Assembly (NCBI GenBank): GCA_944548615.1
Contig: OX155951.1
Span: forward strand, 19,688,789-19,752,788
Direction: 5' to 3'
DNA: 64,000 nucleotides
From: Micropterix aruncella
Taxonomy: Eukaryota > Arthropoda > Insecta > Lepidoptera > Micropterigidae
The translations under genes were made by a program, and so were the position numbers. The notes below the pieces were generated by a model that was not told where the DNA came from, did no database searches, and saw nothing but the letters and a program-made list of their open reading frames with translations. Shown piece by piece: positions 36,385-48,149 of the stretch. Numbering within the stretch: the first letter of the stretch is position 1; each line of letters starts with the position of its first letter.

Positions 36385-36550
36385 TTATAAATAGGATAGA
36401 AAACGAATTTACCGCGTGAAATTTGTAGCACTTGACGTTTCGGTGACGTTGCAGCCGCCGTCTACCCTGGACAACGGCGGCTGCAACGTCACCGAAACGT
36501 CGAGTGCTACAAATTTCACGCGGTAAATTCGTTTTCTATCCTATTTATAA
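36385..36550. repeat. Palindrome with 77-bp arms and a 12-nt loop
   Basis: 36385-36461 and 36474-36550 are reverse complements at 76 of 77 positions by eye (one T/C difference in CACTTGACG versus CACTCGACG). The arms contain GACGTTTCGGTGACGTTGCA and TTTACCGCGTGAAATTTG. The loop is CTACCCTGGACA. It is either a foldback MITE or the 3' terminal structure of the Helentron. Confidence 0.95.
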
Positions 36551-36831
36551 ATAATTATAATTGCATAAGTTGTTAAAAATGCTATGCAATAGCTTTACCG
36601 CGGCAGTCCCCGAGTGCCACACTTCTTTTTATTTTATTTGGCTTGATTCAGAGGTGGTTTACAAAAAAAAAATATTTAGGAAAAACTCAAAGAAACAACT
36701 GAAAATCGAAAAATTCGAAATTGGTCATTTTGGGAACATTGGCCACTTTCTAGATGGCTATTGCGGCGATCGTATTGTTTGACATCTGCGCTATCCATAA
36801 ATGTAATTCATTCCGTACAATGTGTAAAATT

Positions 36832-37565
36832 ACAAAAAATCGAAAAGTCAAAAAATGCGAAAGTCAAAAAAGTCGGAAAAGTCGCGAAAGTCAAAAAAGT
36901 CGCAAAAGTCGAAAAAGTCAGAAAAGTCAATAAAGTAAAAAAAAAACAAAAAAAGTCGAAAAAGTCAAGTCGAAAAAGTCAAAAAAGTCAAAAAAATTGA
37001 TATAGTCGAAAAAGTTAAAAAAGTCGCAAAAGTCAAAAAAGTAGAAAAAGTCGTAAAAATAAAAAAAAGTCGGAAAAGTAAAAAAAGTCAAAAAGTCGAA
37101 AAAGTCGAAAAAGTTAAAAAAGACGAAAAAGTCGCAAAAGTTAAAAAAGTCGGAAAAGTCGAAAAAGTCGAAAAGGTCGAAAATGACGGAAAAGTAGAAA
37201 AAGTCAAAAAAGCCGAAAAAGTCGAAAAAGTAAAAAAAGCCGAAAAAGTCAAAGATGTCAAACAAGGGGAAAAAGTCAAAAAAGTCAAAAGTCAGAAAAG
37301 TAAAAAAAAAACAAAAAAAGTCGAAAAAGTAAAAAAAGTCGCAAAAGTCAAAAAAGTAGAAAAAGCCGAAAAAGACGTAAGTCAAAAAAGTCAAAAAAGT
37401 CAAAATATTCGAAAAAGTTAAAAAAGTCGAAAAAGTAGCAAATGTTAAAAAAGTCTAAAAAGTCGGTAGTCGAAAAGGTCGAAAATGACGGAAAAGTAGA
37501 AAAAGTCGAAAAAAAAGTCCGAAAAGCAGAAAAAGTCGGAAAGTCGAAAAGTCGAAGTCGAAGTC
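36832..37565. repeat. AAAAAGTC-type tandem array, about 730 bp
   Basis: Units AAAAAGTC, AAAAAGTCG, AAAAGTCA and variants of 7-9 bp run with frequent single-base changes. One strand is nearly all purine plus T/C dots, and the other is TTTTTGAC-like. Long open frames on both strands (Phe-rich on minus, Lys-rich on plus) are artefacts. The array continues into the family K element: TCGATTTCGATTTCGATA, a G18 run, then 37660-37740. Confidence 0.97.
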
Positions 37566-37760
37566 AAAGTCGATTTCGATTTCGATATTTGAGTTTTAAA
37601 GGGTGTCGCTAGGTTGGGGGTGGGGGGGGGGGGGGGGGGTTGTTGTTGTAGGAATTATGATATAATAATATTCAGATGAATTACGTTCCTGGCTACTTGA
37701 CAGGAAAGTCTTGGGTGACACAACCGTTTTTTTTAATGACATAACCACGATTTTGGACTT
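37566..37760 (+). repeat. Family K repeat with a G18 run
   Basis: GTTTTAAAGGGTGTCGC, then TAGGTTGGGGG and 18 G (37622-37639), then ATATTCAGATGAATTACG and CTGGCTACTTGACAGGAAAG. The reverse complement of the same order is at 52430-52640. Confidence 0.75.
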
Positions 37761-37942
37761 AGTTTGGGGATTTCAATACTGTAAAGACCTCATGGAAATT
37801 TAGATCGAATTGAGTGAGCCTGAAAACAATTCCGTGTCCACTACAATGTTGAGAATAAGAGATAACATAGGTCGACGAAGTCAGTCAAATGTGCTGCAAG
37901 CTACTTCAAATGGAAACCGCACTGATGTGAGATAATTCCATC

Positions 37943-38640
37943 ATCTCGGCCGAAATACAAGATGAAGCTGTTAATCCGAAATTGCTTGCAGTGGTGCCTA
38001 AGAATATGATCTATGGACTTCGCGAAGTTTATAACAGCATCTCGCCCTGTATGCTCGATAGTAACTGTTCCAGGCGTTACCCGAGAGACCTGATTGCTAA
38101 CACCATCACAGGCAATGACGGATACCCATTGTATCGTCGCCGATCAGTTGCGGACAATGGGCGATCTGCAGTTGTGAAAATCAAAGGGCAAGATGTAAAT
38201 GTGGTCAATCATTAGATTGTGGCTTTTTGTCCAAGGCTTTTAAAGGTCAAATCAATGTGTAAAATAAAGCGATATGGCTATTTTCGCTGTGAGGAATTCA
38301 AACGAGGTGTATCTCAGTATCAGACGTGTCGCTATGTCAGCAGCAACGAGGCGATTTGGCGCATCTTTTCCTTTGCGACATACCGAAGACAATCTACAGT
38401 TGTACACTTGGTAATTTTGGAAAGCGGAATTCAGATTCCCCGTGCGTCTGGCCTTCACGATGACAAATCACTCGTGTTGGAAGTTTGCGGAATTAACTTA
38501 GAATTTCCGTATTTCACGCATGGACAACTATATGTCCCGTGTTCGCCAAGCCATCGGTCGGAAAGCCATCATTTTTGTTTATTTACGCACCGGAAAACAA
38601 AATGAAAAATATATTTTACCAGAATGTTTTGTGTTGAATG
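37943..38640 (+). pseudogene. Classical Helitron Rep-Hel, internally deleted pseudogene
   Basis: From 37943 the frame reads ISAEIQDEAVNPKLLAVVPK, NMIYG, SPCMLDSNCSRRYPRDLIAN and TITGNDGYPLYRRRS, the conserved cysteine/GYPxYRRR block of the Helitron Rep. After a stop at 38216 other frames give LLKAFKGQI-like, SQYQTCRYVSSNEAIWRIFS and TVVHL. The tyrosine-bearing segment expected between appears deleted. From 38460 LVLEVCGINLEFPYFTHGQL and YVPCS, then a frame change and FVYLRTGKQNEKYILPE, is the very end of the helicase. Most of the helicase is therefore missing. It represents a lineage different from the Helentron. Confidence 0.85.
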
Positions 38641-38864
38641 TGAACTGCATTTATATATTATTATGTAAATTAAATACATTGAATTTATTTCAATCACAAA
38701 CGACTTTCATTTAATCACCAAACGAAACTCAAACCGTACATGATTCGGCCATTTTTTAGATTTCAATGAATTAGATTTGGAAGGTTCATTAGGATTAATA
38801 AACGCTTATGAAGAGTTACAATCAAATAAATTTTAGGTGGTACGAAGTTCACCGGGTCATCTAG
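38641..38864 (+). mobile_element. 3' end of the classical Helitron, CTAG
   Basis: The tail ends ACGAAGTTCACCGGGTCAT followed by CTAG (38861-38864) and T. Helitrons of this type end in CTRR, often with CGAAGTT(C/T)(A/G)CCGGGTCAGCTAG in Lepidoptera, and insert between A and T. The next base is T, as expected. The 5' end was not found. Confidence 0.7.
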
Positions 38865-38944
38865 TTCATTATAAGATTTGACTTGATTTGGCTTTTGTAT
38901 CCTGACGTGACTTGACAGGTAGCTAATTTCGATATAAAAGACCT

Positions 38945-39235
38945 CGACACGGCCTGGTGGCATAGTGGTTAGGTCGCCTGATCTTACATTGTAAGGTCCT
39001 GGGTTCGGTTCCCGGCTGGGTCCACCATTTTCCGTTGGGATCAAATTAACGGAATTACATTTTCAATTCTGTCGATCGAATGCAATAACAAGACACACTT
39101 TTTCACACATGTTACACGCACACATACATATAACTCGTCATAGTAGGGTTGGTTGTAAGAGATTGTCATATGACAACAAACCCGCCCATTGTGACATTTT
39201 TACAATAGAGTATAAACAAACAAACAAACAATTAT
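38945..39235 (+). mobile_element. tRNA-derived SINE, copy 2
   Basis: The head has GGCCTGGTGGCATAGTGGTT (A-box region) and GGGTTCGGTTCCCGGC (B box). It is followed by CCGTTGGGATCAAATTAACG, AATTCTGTCGATCGAATGC, and a 3' part of GTAGGGTTGGTTGTAAGAG, ATTGTCATATGACAA and a (CAAA)n tail. The same order is seen at 58694, 61490 and, inverted, 26236. It is an RNA polymerase III-type non-autonomous retroelement. Confidence 0.88.
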
Positions 39236-39249
39236 TATTGTCTGAAAAA

Positions 39250-40300
39250 TCTTTCAATAAGTGGATTTTTAAATCACCTTCACTATAGGAGGGCGCTCTC
39301 TTAAGCGACTTGCTAAGGAATATGTAAGTATCTGAAAAGTTTGGGAAGGGCTACCAATACGTAAGTATGCCTAATTAACTGATTAATTAGGATCAGTGCT
39401 GCACTTCGGCTTTAGGCAACGTTATAACGGATGCATGGCCTCTCACAGAAGTCGTGTAAAGTGCAACAGCTAGAGTTCGATCATTAATCAACAGAAAAAG
39501 TTCTTATTTTTCATCGTTTCTCTTGTAGGTGCGCTGATGGTGTTGCAATGATGCCGTCCCAGTCCCAAAATTCACAAATATTAAATAATAACAATCTCGC
39601 TTCAATGTTTGATAGTATTTGGAAACGATCTACTCATCCTCGATTAATTATGAAGTTGGATTTTCAAAAAATTATTGCGATACGCAACATTAATAAAACA
39701 TGTTGAACTCATAGCTAATCTGGAAAGCCGTATATAGTTGTAGACAGGGCATTACAGAAACATCTTTTAAAAATATCTACGTACCACTAAATCTATTTTT
39801 TAGGCATTTACATGAAATTATTTCAAGCGCAAAATAAAGTGTGTACTCTCCTAATTAAGACCATCCTACCTCCACGAGGTTTTTGAAACCAATAAGCTCC
39901 CACGGTTTCGTACTTCGGTCAGCCACTGAAAATTTACTCAAAATTGATTGCCATAATACTGATTTCTACTCCTACTCTTCTGTGTCCATGGTGTAAGACT
40001 CTAGAACGATCTGTGATCGTTCTAGAGTCTTATCGTCGTAACGTATCAATGATACGAAACTCGCCTTCTTTAGAATAATTAAAGACTCATCTCATAAAGT
40101 ACTACTTTTCTGATTAGTAATCAATTCTTCCATTCCTCTTTCCTGTCTTTCCCAATTTTCTCTCCTCGGGCTTTCTTAGTTTTAAATATAGTACTCGTAG
40201 TTTGTATTTTACGCAGACACTTATAATATGAATTTCCGCAACGCGCATATGTACCACTGCACTGTGTGATTAGGTTAGGTGCAAGATATTTCCAAGTGGC
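39250..40300. other. Intronic DNA, one perfect hairpin, no genes seen
   Basis: Mixed AT-rich sequence. Apart from the hairpin at 39994-40032 nothing is recognised. Confidence 0.4.
39994..40032. repeat. Perfect 18-bp hairpin with a 3-nt loop
   Basis: TAAGACTCTAGAACGATC, loop TGT, GATCGTTCTAGAGTCTTA. Confidence 0.95.
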
Positions 40301-40309
40301 AATAAGCTC

Positions 40310-40600
40310 ACCCTTTTACACGACTGCCCAACAAAATAGGCGTGTAATGTGTTCAGCGTTCATCTATGTATGTTTTCCGTTTCATTGATTCACCATAACT
40401 TCTAAAGGCTTGAACTGATTCAGAGGTGTGTGGTATTGTTAGAATCGTTATGTCATCCGAGTGTCATAGGGCACCTTTACTGTCCAAATATCAAGTAAGT
40501 AGTTGTCTAAATGTCCAAATGTCTAGAAGTTAACATAAATATATCGTGTTTAGTGTCAAATGAAAGGTCTAATTGAGTACTTTCCGAGAATATACATGTA

Positions 40601-40640
<40 letters not shown>

Positions 40641-40750
40641 CATAAACCACAAATATTTCATAAAAAACCGTAATAAAAGTAATTATAAATACAATACCTA
40701 ATTTCTGTAACGACAGTCGTGTTTTTTATTATTTTTAATATATTTACTTG
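40310..40750 (+). repeat. Family D repeat, copy 4 (most complete)
   Basis: It runs from ACACGACTGCCCAAC to AATATATTTACTTGTTG. A short (AT)n at about 40601-40636 lies between CATGTATC and AAATACATAAACCAC. Size about 440 bp. Confidence 0.75.
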
Positions 40751-40759
40751 TTGTAATTT

Positions 40760-42460
40760 AATTTTTAAGTGTAGAAAAATCAATCCCAATAAAATTGGAG
40801 GTTCATAGGCCGGTTCCCAGCTTTAAATATTATTTAAAAAAAATCAAAATGAAAACAATGTTCAAAAATGTATTTTTTCTGTAATGTGACGCCTTTTCTG
40901 CGTACCGTGCCATAATAGCATTTCTATACGCTTAATAGCATTTATGCAATAGAATTCCTCCGGAATTTTTAGGGTCGCTAGTAAAACAATTTAAGTATCG
41001 AAGACCTACTTTGTAAAATTATGTACTGTAAGGTTGGATGATAAAGATGCCTGGTTTAAATACAATCCCTTTTTATTTATTTTTTCTGTTCTGTTATTTT
41101 TCTTACACTATTTTTTTTGTAGCATGTGTTCAACGAAATTGAAAAAATGGATTGCATCTTTACAATGATAGTACCACGAAAGTGGTCATCTGGTTTTCAT
41201 TGGCGGGCTTTTTCATTGGAGCTCATTGATCCGTCGAAAAATATGTTATAAAATATAAATATACCATTATTGTCTCTTGACGTTTACCATATTTATACAT
41301 GTAATATATTTACGCTGATTAAATCTTTTTGATTTTGATTGATATTTTTTTAGGGATTAGTATCGATAGTAAAGGGCGAAAGAAAGGCGTAAGGATGTAT
41401 TGTGCATAACAAACGCAAGTAGAAATAGAATTTCAATATGTAATTAAAATTCATTAAGATCCCTGTTTATTTAGAAAGTTGTAGATAGGCACACATTTGC
41501 TTGTCCAATAGGATCCAAGATATGCGCGAGATATCCATCAAAGTGAAAGTAACAACCTTCCAATAGACTAGGAGAGTTTGTGACATAATAAATAGGCAAA
41601 CATGTAAAGTTGAATAAAATAATGGTACACATACATACCATAGATATAGGTTAATGACACAACACAGACATAGAAGAAATCTTCATCACATAAAAAAAAT
41701 TGTTAGATAAGGTACTCAGAAAGCAATGCAATATCCGGTACAGCTTGTTGCATAAAAAACTCCCCAATATGGTTAAAAGTAATGCCCTGTCTCACATCTA
41801 TATACGGGTTTCCAGATTAGCTATGAGTAATGATGGGACATTGACAAACGCAGGCCGATGTTCATATTGTTATCGTCACGTACAACCGCCCGTGTGGCGA
41901 CATTTCCTTGTTGCGTTCATTTTTGAACATTGGACAGATGTTTTGAATTAATTGCTCCCCTTCTCATCGTTTATTCACGCATCGTAGATTCCAATTTGTC
42001 CGACCTCGTCCTTACCGGATTCCTTGAGCAGACCATGTATGTTGGTAATTAAAGTATGATGAATATTAAAACCATTTTAAGTCCTTCCTTTATTTTTGTT
42101 TCTTTTAACTCCCATTGGAGGTTTGTTTTGAAAACATACATACTTATTTCAATTTGCTGCAGCCACACTTCCTTGTTATTCCTAACTGGTCATACACGTT
42201 ATTTAAATTAAACGTATTTAGGTTTTTCAGAGAAAATAATAAGTAATTAATTTAGGAGAATTCTATGTTAGTGTCGATAATAATATTAGAAAGTTGATAT
42301 CCTGCATTTGAGACAGACATCTCGAAGCCACTATGACAGACTTGTGTGAGCGCCGGAAGGCCCTACTGAAAATATTGTTAAATGTCGCTAAGGTGGTATT
42401 CATATTATTATATTATGTTTTTTTTGTTCGTCGCTAGCTAAACCACTGGTATTTCAAGCA
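40760..42460. other. Intronic DNA, nothing recognised
   Basis: AT-rich. An 83-codon frame (41700-41951) has no recognisable motif. Confidence 0.4.
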
Positions 42461-42489
42461 AATTAAAAAAAGGTATAAAAAACCAGTTT

Positions 42490-42870
42490 TACTTTTTATC
42501 AGTGAGTTCCAGTGGCAATCTCCATCTTTTGACCCTATCCATCATGTGTAATGGAAAGTACCTACTCATGACAACAAAATAAGCAAACATTTTAGCACTT
42601 TCCATCAGGGAGTTCCAATTGCAATCTTCCGGTTCCATATTCAGACCCTCGTCATCATGTGTAACGGAAAGTACTTATGATATTAAAACATACGTACCAG
42701 CCCAAATTCGACTGCCTTACCATTTGACATCAAAGAGTTCCAGTCCCTACATCCCGGCTCCATCATGAAATCCGTCACCGAACTTACATAAGTATGCCGA
42801 ATTTCAGTTCAATCGGATAGCAGGAAGTGGTGGAAAAATGGTTTTGCAAATTTTGAAACGGACAACTTAC
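42490..42870. repeat. Degenerate ~115-bp tandem repeats, about three units
   Basis: GAGTTCCA(G/A)T..CAATCT..CATCATGTGTAA(T/C)GGAAAGTAC recurs at about 42506, 42609 and 42729. The last unit runs into TTTCAGTTCAATCGGATAG, like 53000 and 9735. Probably a retroelement 3' region. Confidence 0.6.
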
Positions 42871-42899
42871 TTACATCTGAATAAAGTTAAAATATAGTT

Positions 42900-45750
42900 G
42901 TTAAAAAAGATACCCGAGCGTTATATTTACGTATTCGAGAATTCAAAACAATATGAAAAGCTCGGTAAACCGACCGAATTTAAAAGTTTACCAACAGCGA
43001 ATTTAAAAAACAATGTCTACGGCCTGTCACGATGCCTGGCCAGATAGACTATATACGCTCACCAAGGAAATGAGTAGGTTTTTGATATATATTAATTTGG
43101 GACTTGTTGGCAAGTTCGTAAACCTCACCTTAGTAGTCACAGAAGGAAATGAAATAATGGTTTCACGTGTATGCCCGAATTGAATGACTCATCGCAAGAT
43201 CATGTCTTGTTTGTTAAATTGTTTTAGGAGAATGATTAAAAAGTTGTCCGCCTCTGCAGCGCTGCGAGTACTTTTTAATAGCGACTTCAACTTTTTTGCA
43301 AACAGTCATAAAATGTGGTTTTGTTGCTTCCCTTCTATATGATATTGCCGCAGGTATGTCTGTTGTTGGACAATCTGCCATATAATGTAAATAAAACCCC
43401 GCATTTGAATACAGTGTAGGATTAGAGGAACAAACCGCAGTGCTACCGATCCAAAATTGTACGCGATTGCGCATGTAGTTCGCCCTGACCCTCGTCTCTA
43501 CTGCCGAGAAGTCTATTTTTCTGTAATTAGCCAATTTTTTATTTTATTTTACCAAAAACGTCATCAAAAAATTAAACGGGCGATTTTGGGAGCCGTGTTA
43601 GATTTTTTCCATGGTTAGAATAGAAAAAAATGATGATGGAAAATAAGTATCTTTCAAAATTATGACGAAAATCAACAAACTTTTTAACCCTTTGAGGACC
43701 ATAAACTTTGCCTTAAAAATATTAAAAGGGCAACGTGCATAAATACCATGTATGTCAAGTTTTGTGAAGATTGGTTTAATAGATTTTGTATACATTGATG
43801 AGTCATATGTGACCTTGTGGTCAATAAGAGATGCAAATAAATTTTGTATATTATTAGATGTGTTTTTATTAATTTAAAAGGAGTCAATACATAGGTACTA
43901 AAAAAATAAATTTCAAATTGAAAAAGACTATAAATGTTTTATTTAATTATTTAAAATCACCGTTCGTTGGTCATTCAAGTTCCTTGGTCATTTGCGATGT
44001 TAAAAAAAACGATAAATGTATTTTTTTTAAATATTTTTTTTTGTCAATATTCAGATTCTGATGTCTCAATAATATGGAAAAATATATAATTTATAAATTA
44101 TTCTTATTCCATAATTTAAAAAATTATTTTTGAAATTATTGGCCATGTAGTATGTCCCATGGCCCAGGGTTATGAAACAGTTGCGTATGAGTTGGCGAAA
44201 ACGAATCAGGATCGGCGGGAAAAAGGGGAGTGGGCGCACCAAACATTTGACGGTGCAAAAGGGACTGCAAAAATCAGCATTATTTAAGACGCCTGTAAAT
44301 TACTGCTAGTGAAATTACATTAGCAATTAGTGACTATAGCAACTGCGACCCAGTTTCTGTAAGTATATAAAATTATGTAAAATTATCTGTCGTGGCACAA
44401 GAAAGATTAACTATTAGTCGATATAACTTCTACACATACATATATTATGTCAAATATGACGCGGATCCTAAGGTATCGATCCACCTTCTTGCCGGAGGCA
44501 CTGCGAAGTATAGGTTTATTTTTTATCATAGCCATTAGGGGGAAAAACACTTATCATGTCTTTCACTTTCCTTAATTATGATGAAATACTTTTGTAAAAA
44601 CTTTATTTTCAGTCCTAATTTTGAATTCTCCTTTCACTCTGTGAATTTAACGACTATGACATTTTTTACTGAGAATTTAAAATTAAAAGCTAGAGAATAA
44701 AGGAAAAAACTCAATGTTCATGTATTCCAATTCATATTTACGAGTCAACGAAATATTCTCCAATTCTGAAAAATCTATAGAAAATGCAATAAAACAGATA
44801 TGAAACGCCAAAATATTCGCCTACGGTGCTTATGGAGTAGCCATTGCGGTATTTTATAGACACTCTCATGGATATATTTTTTATTACAATTGATTAAAGT
44901 CATTAGCATTATCACTTGCATTGGTTACGGATGTACTCGCTCGATAAACTTGTCAATATCAATGAATCGAGTGCATCGATATGTCACGTATTGTATGTTT
45001 AGCTTCAAGGTTTTACCACTTATATAAATTCTAGGTATATCAAAAGTATGCGGAAAATACCACGGGATTTCTGCGAAACGTATTCTTCTGCATTATATAA
45101 TGAAATCTCAATAGAATCCAAGAGGCAACCACAACTGACGACTTTTATTTCTCATCTGACAATGTTGCTGATGATTAGCGTTTTTTAACTGTCAATTTAA
45201 TAGGAATTGTATTATAAGTAATCAATAATAATAATAATAATTACATAATTATAAAATCCAAAGAAGAAAACCACTGATTACGGAGTCGATGTAATGTTTT
45301 AATGGATAGCCGCTTAGGATTAAAATAATTTTAAAATGTATACAAAAGGTTTCTGAACCTACCACATCCTACCACTGCATTTATGATAGTCGTATTAGAT
45401 AATTAAAAGTACAAAGTTAGGTTACTTTAGAACATTTTGACGTGAAAATCAATAAAGTTGACATAAAAATAATATGGTCCTACAAATACAAAATACAATT
45501 TATTATCGAAGAGAATAAAAATAGTAATAATATAATAGTCGATGAAATGGTAAAAGTGTCTGTGCCTGTCGTTAAACCAACTTTAGGAGATTAAAAAAAA
45601 CTCATGTTCACAATAAAATAGTAATATTTTTGTGATATTTATTACATTTATTAAAATTTTCTTTCGAACTTGATATTTTTTAAATTAAATCTTTTGTTTT
45701 TATTGCCACGGCAAGGACACCAAGAGGGTCATTTTTTATTGGGCTGTGCA
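42900..45750. other. Intronic DNA; weak gag-like minus-strand frame
   Basis: A 106-codon minus-strand frame (43214-43534) ends SQRCRGGQLFNHSPKTI, which vaguely resembles a zinc knuckle of a non-LTR ORF1 with Cys residues lost. The support is too thin for a gene call. The rest is AT-rich and nothing is recognised. Confidence 0.3.
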
Positions 45751-45775
45751 ATACGGCTATTTCTCATCTGACAGC

Positions 45776-46284
45776 TCAAAACGTCATAGCTTTTATACGA
45801 TTTTTTAAAGAAATGCTCGTAGATTTGGAACAATGATTATGAAACAACTCAAAACCTGAGTAATACCAATATAAAAAAAACACGAGAAATACACGCGAAG
45901 CATGTTGCAATGCGTGCAACAGGTTCCTGAAGCATAACATGCCACGCAAATTTGGATTTCTGTTACAAACTTCTGGGCACGGCTTAGAAATAGTATTTAG
46001 CGTCATGAAACGTGGAATAGCTTGATCTCCGTCAATGGCCTAGTCGCAGTCTTCAAGCAATGGAAGAGGTGGCTTGGGAAGGTGGGTATTTTTCCAAACA
46101 CATACCTGTCGATTAAAAAAAAGAATAAAGAAAAATTTGATAGTCTTTTGTATTTTTATTGTGGTGTGTTCCAGGCCAACATACATGGTAGTGGCACCTT
46201 TTATTGTGAAGCTGAACTGCATCCGTTGTTAGTTACATGATTTGCTTCTAAAAGTTCGTTTTTCAGAAAATTTGACTAGACTAA
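45776..46284 (-). mobile_element. Cys-rich-ORF TIR element, partial copy
   Basis: The right end, from 46284 leftwards, matches the left arm of 57481-58673: TAGTCTAGTCAAATTTTCTG, AAAAACGAACTTTTAGAAGC, then a VFQANIHG-like region, TTGACGGAGATCAAG and CATGACG. The minus frame from 46006 (MTLNTISKPCPE) parallels MTLNPIPKPCLE at 57952. The opposite arm is lost. Confidence 0.65.
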
Positions 46285-47013
46285 AAAAGATGCAACAATT
46301 TTTGTACCAATGCTTCGACTTTTCTTAACTTTCGTTTGTAAGTTTTTAAAAGAAAAGACGCATTTTGCCGATGGGCTTTTTCTTTCCGGTTCAAAGCAGT
46401 ACACCCAGGTTTCGTCACTTGTCACAATATTATAGACAGTCAATGATTGCCCTACATCAAAATTTGCTGTCATTCATGCGGTATCCATCGAGTGCAAAGC
46501 TTCCGTACCTTCAGATACACATGCAAAATCTTTTGCCCTTGTCTCATTCCAATTTTGTCAGCCTCAATTAACTGACGTACGGTATCAATATTAGATTCGG
46601 TAACCGCAGCCGCTGGTTATTTAAAGCAGAATCTTTAAAGCCTCTAGTATCGATGTTTAGAACTATTTTTAATCCTAAGAGGCTAACGAAAGTATCGTGT
46701 ACAATTGAAAATATTATGTCTAAATAACTATTTATAAGTTTTGAAGACAATAAATTTGATTTAGTCCACCTTCACACGCCTCGTCATAGAGATGATCACG
46801 TCCACGTCTAAACTCACTGAACCACTCATACACAGAGCTACGAGATGATTCTTCATTGCCAAATGCCAATTGAAGTCTCTGGAAACTCTCGAACTGACTT
46901 AAGTCGCAGCGAAATCGTAAAAAATCATAGCGCGAAAAATTTCCCCAGTTAAATTCATCCTTATTCCGACACACAATTTTGAAAACGACGCCACAATGAA
47001 AAACAAATGACAA
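46276..47013 (-). pseudogene. Mariner transposase pseudogene
   Basis: On the minus strand, from 47013 leftwards: FQRLQLAFGNEESSRSSVYE and WFSEFRRGRDHLYDEA (helix-turn-helix region), then an eroded middle, then NIVTSDETWVYCFEPERKSP with the first catalytic Asp, and SRSIGTKIVASF. The match is to the mariner family. The C-terminal third with the other catalytic Asp residues is absent where the element meets 46276, and frames change several times. Confidence 0.8.
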
Positions 47014-47387
47014 TCTCGCAAGTCAAAAAGTAACAAATTTTCAGAGAGTTCCATTTTCAAATTTCGTAATTGGTTTTCTATTTCTTTTATTGTGAACGGT
47101 TCCAGACACGTATGAAAAAACAATAAATACGATTTTTTTAGCAACATAAGATTTCACAATCTGCTATACCTACCCCTACTAGTTAGCTAGTTGATTTTTA
47201 AACTCGGCTATTGACAGCGTCTTTAGTTGAGGCCCCTAGCTTATTATAGACACGCGGAACAACAGTCAAATAATGTCTATGGCCAGTAAAGTGGTTGTGA
47301 TGCATGGCATCAACGGACAATCTCTTGCATTGCTCCTTGTAACACGGCTCGTAATGTCAGATATTTGATCGATAGCATTATTCCAAT

Positions 47388-47623
47388 ATTCAATACATGG
47401 GCCACCTAATGCGTGGTAACAAATACCACCTTCTCCAATTAATCCTGAAAGGAAAGATAAAAGACCGCCGAAGACCTAGCCGAAGAAGAACCCACTGGCT
47501 AGAAAACCTCGTTGAATGGTTCAACTCAAGCACCACAGAGTTGTTCCGCGCCGCAACATCATGGGCCCAAGTTGCCATAATGACCGCCGACCCCCGATGG
47601 GAGATGGCACTTTAAGAAGAAGA
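47388..47623 (+). mobile_element. 5'-truncated RTE-type LINE with a 14-bp target duplication
   Basis: The frame reads IQYMGHLMRGNKYHLLQLIL, KGKIKDRRRPSRRRTHWLEN, then LVEWFNSSTTELFRAA and a stop at 47613, followed by a (GAA)n-like tail. GH.MR..KY.LL(Q)LI..GKI.G+R..GRRR..WL.NL++W is the C-terminal tail of RTE-like reverse transcriptases. AGCATTATTCCAAT is present at 47374-47387 and again at 47624-47637, flanking the insertion exactly. The frame is intact, so the insertion is recent. Confidence 0.85.
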
Positions 47624-47717
47624 AGCATTATTCCAATTAATATACCACTATTGACTCAAATATCCATTACGTTGGGAATCTTCTGGATTTTCGTGAGACG
47701 CATGTTCGCGCCATGTA

Positions 47718-48144
47718 CACTGATATAAATATTGGATTGATTCTTACATTCGTAATTACGGTTTTATACAGAATAACGATGTTTCAATCGTAATTTTGTT
47801 GAATTACATGAAATTTTGTTGAAACTCTAATACTCGAATATATGTATCAACATTTTCCGTACGGTTAATACGGAAATAACCGTATACTGTAGTTTTAACA
47901 TGATTCATGTGTCCGACTCTAACAGTACGTATATTACTACATGCTGTCATGTTAGAAGCGAGATCCCAATGCCGCGATGTAATGAAGTAACATTATGTTT
48001 TAACATTACGGCACGTTAACTACTATTACGCTAACACCGTTACGCGTCATGTTCATACGTATGGACCACGGTCCGAGTTATATACGTAATCCTTCTTGAA
48101 ACATGCGTATTTCCGTGTATTACATCGTTATATTTTTCTCAGTG
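47718..48144 (+). mobile_element. MITE, CACTGAGAAAAATAT family, copy 2
   Basis: Left end CACTGATATAAATATTGGAT, right end TATATTTTTCTCAGTG. The body matches 59910-60351 (ACGGTTTTATACAGAATAAC, ACCGTTACGCGTCATGTTCA, GAAACATGCGTATTTCCGTG). Confidence 0.85.
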
Positions 48145-48149
48145 TATAC

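Noticed and set aside
36927..37403. A 158-codon Phe/Asp-rich minus frame and a Lys/Val-rich plus frame.
   Set aside because: Both are translations of the AAAAAGTC tandem array.
38945..39020. A functional tRNA gene.
   Set aside because: A-box and B-box text is present, but no cloverleaf can be completed and the sequence continues as a SINE seen in four copies.
41700..41951. An 83-codon + frame.
   Set aside because: No motif, no good start, and flanked by AT-rich intron DNA; length is within chance for this much sequence.
43214..43534. A gag-like zinc knuckle on the minus strand.
   Set aside because: The Cys spacing is incomplete and no other retroelement motif lies nearby; kept only as a remark in the regional entry.
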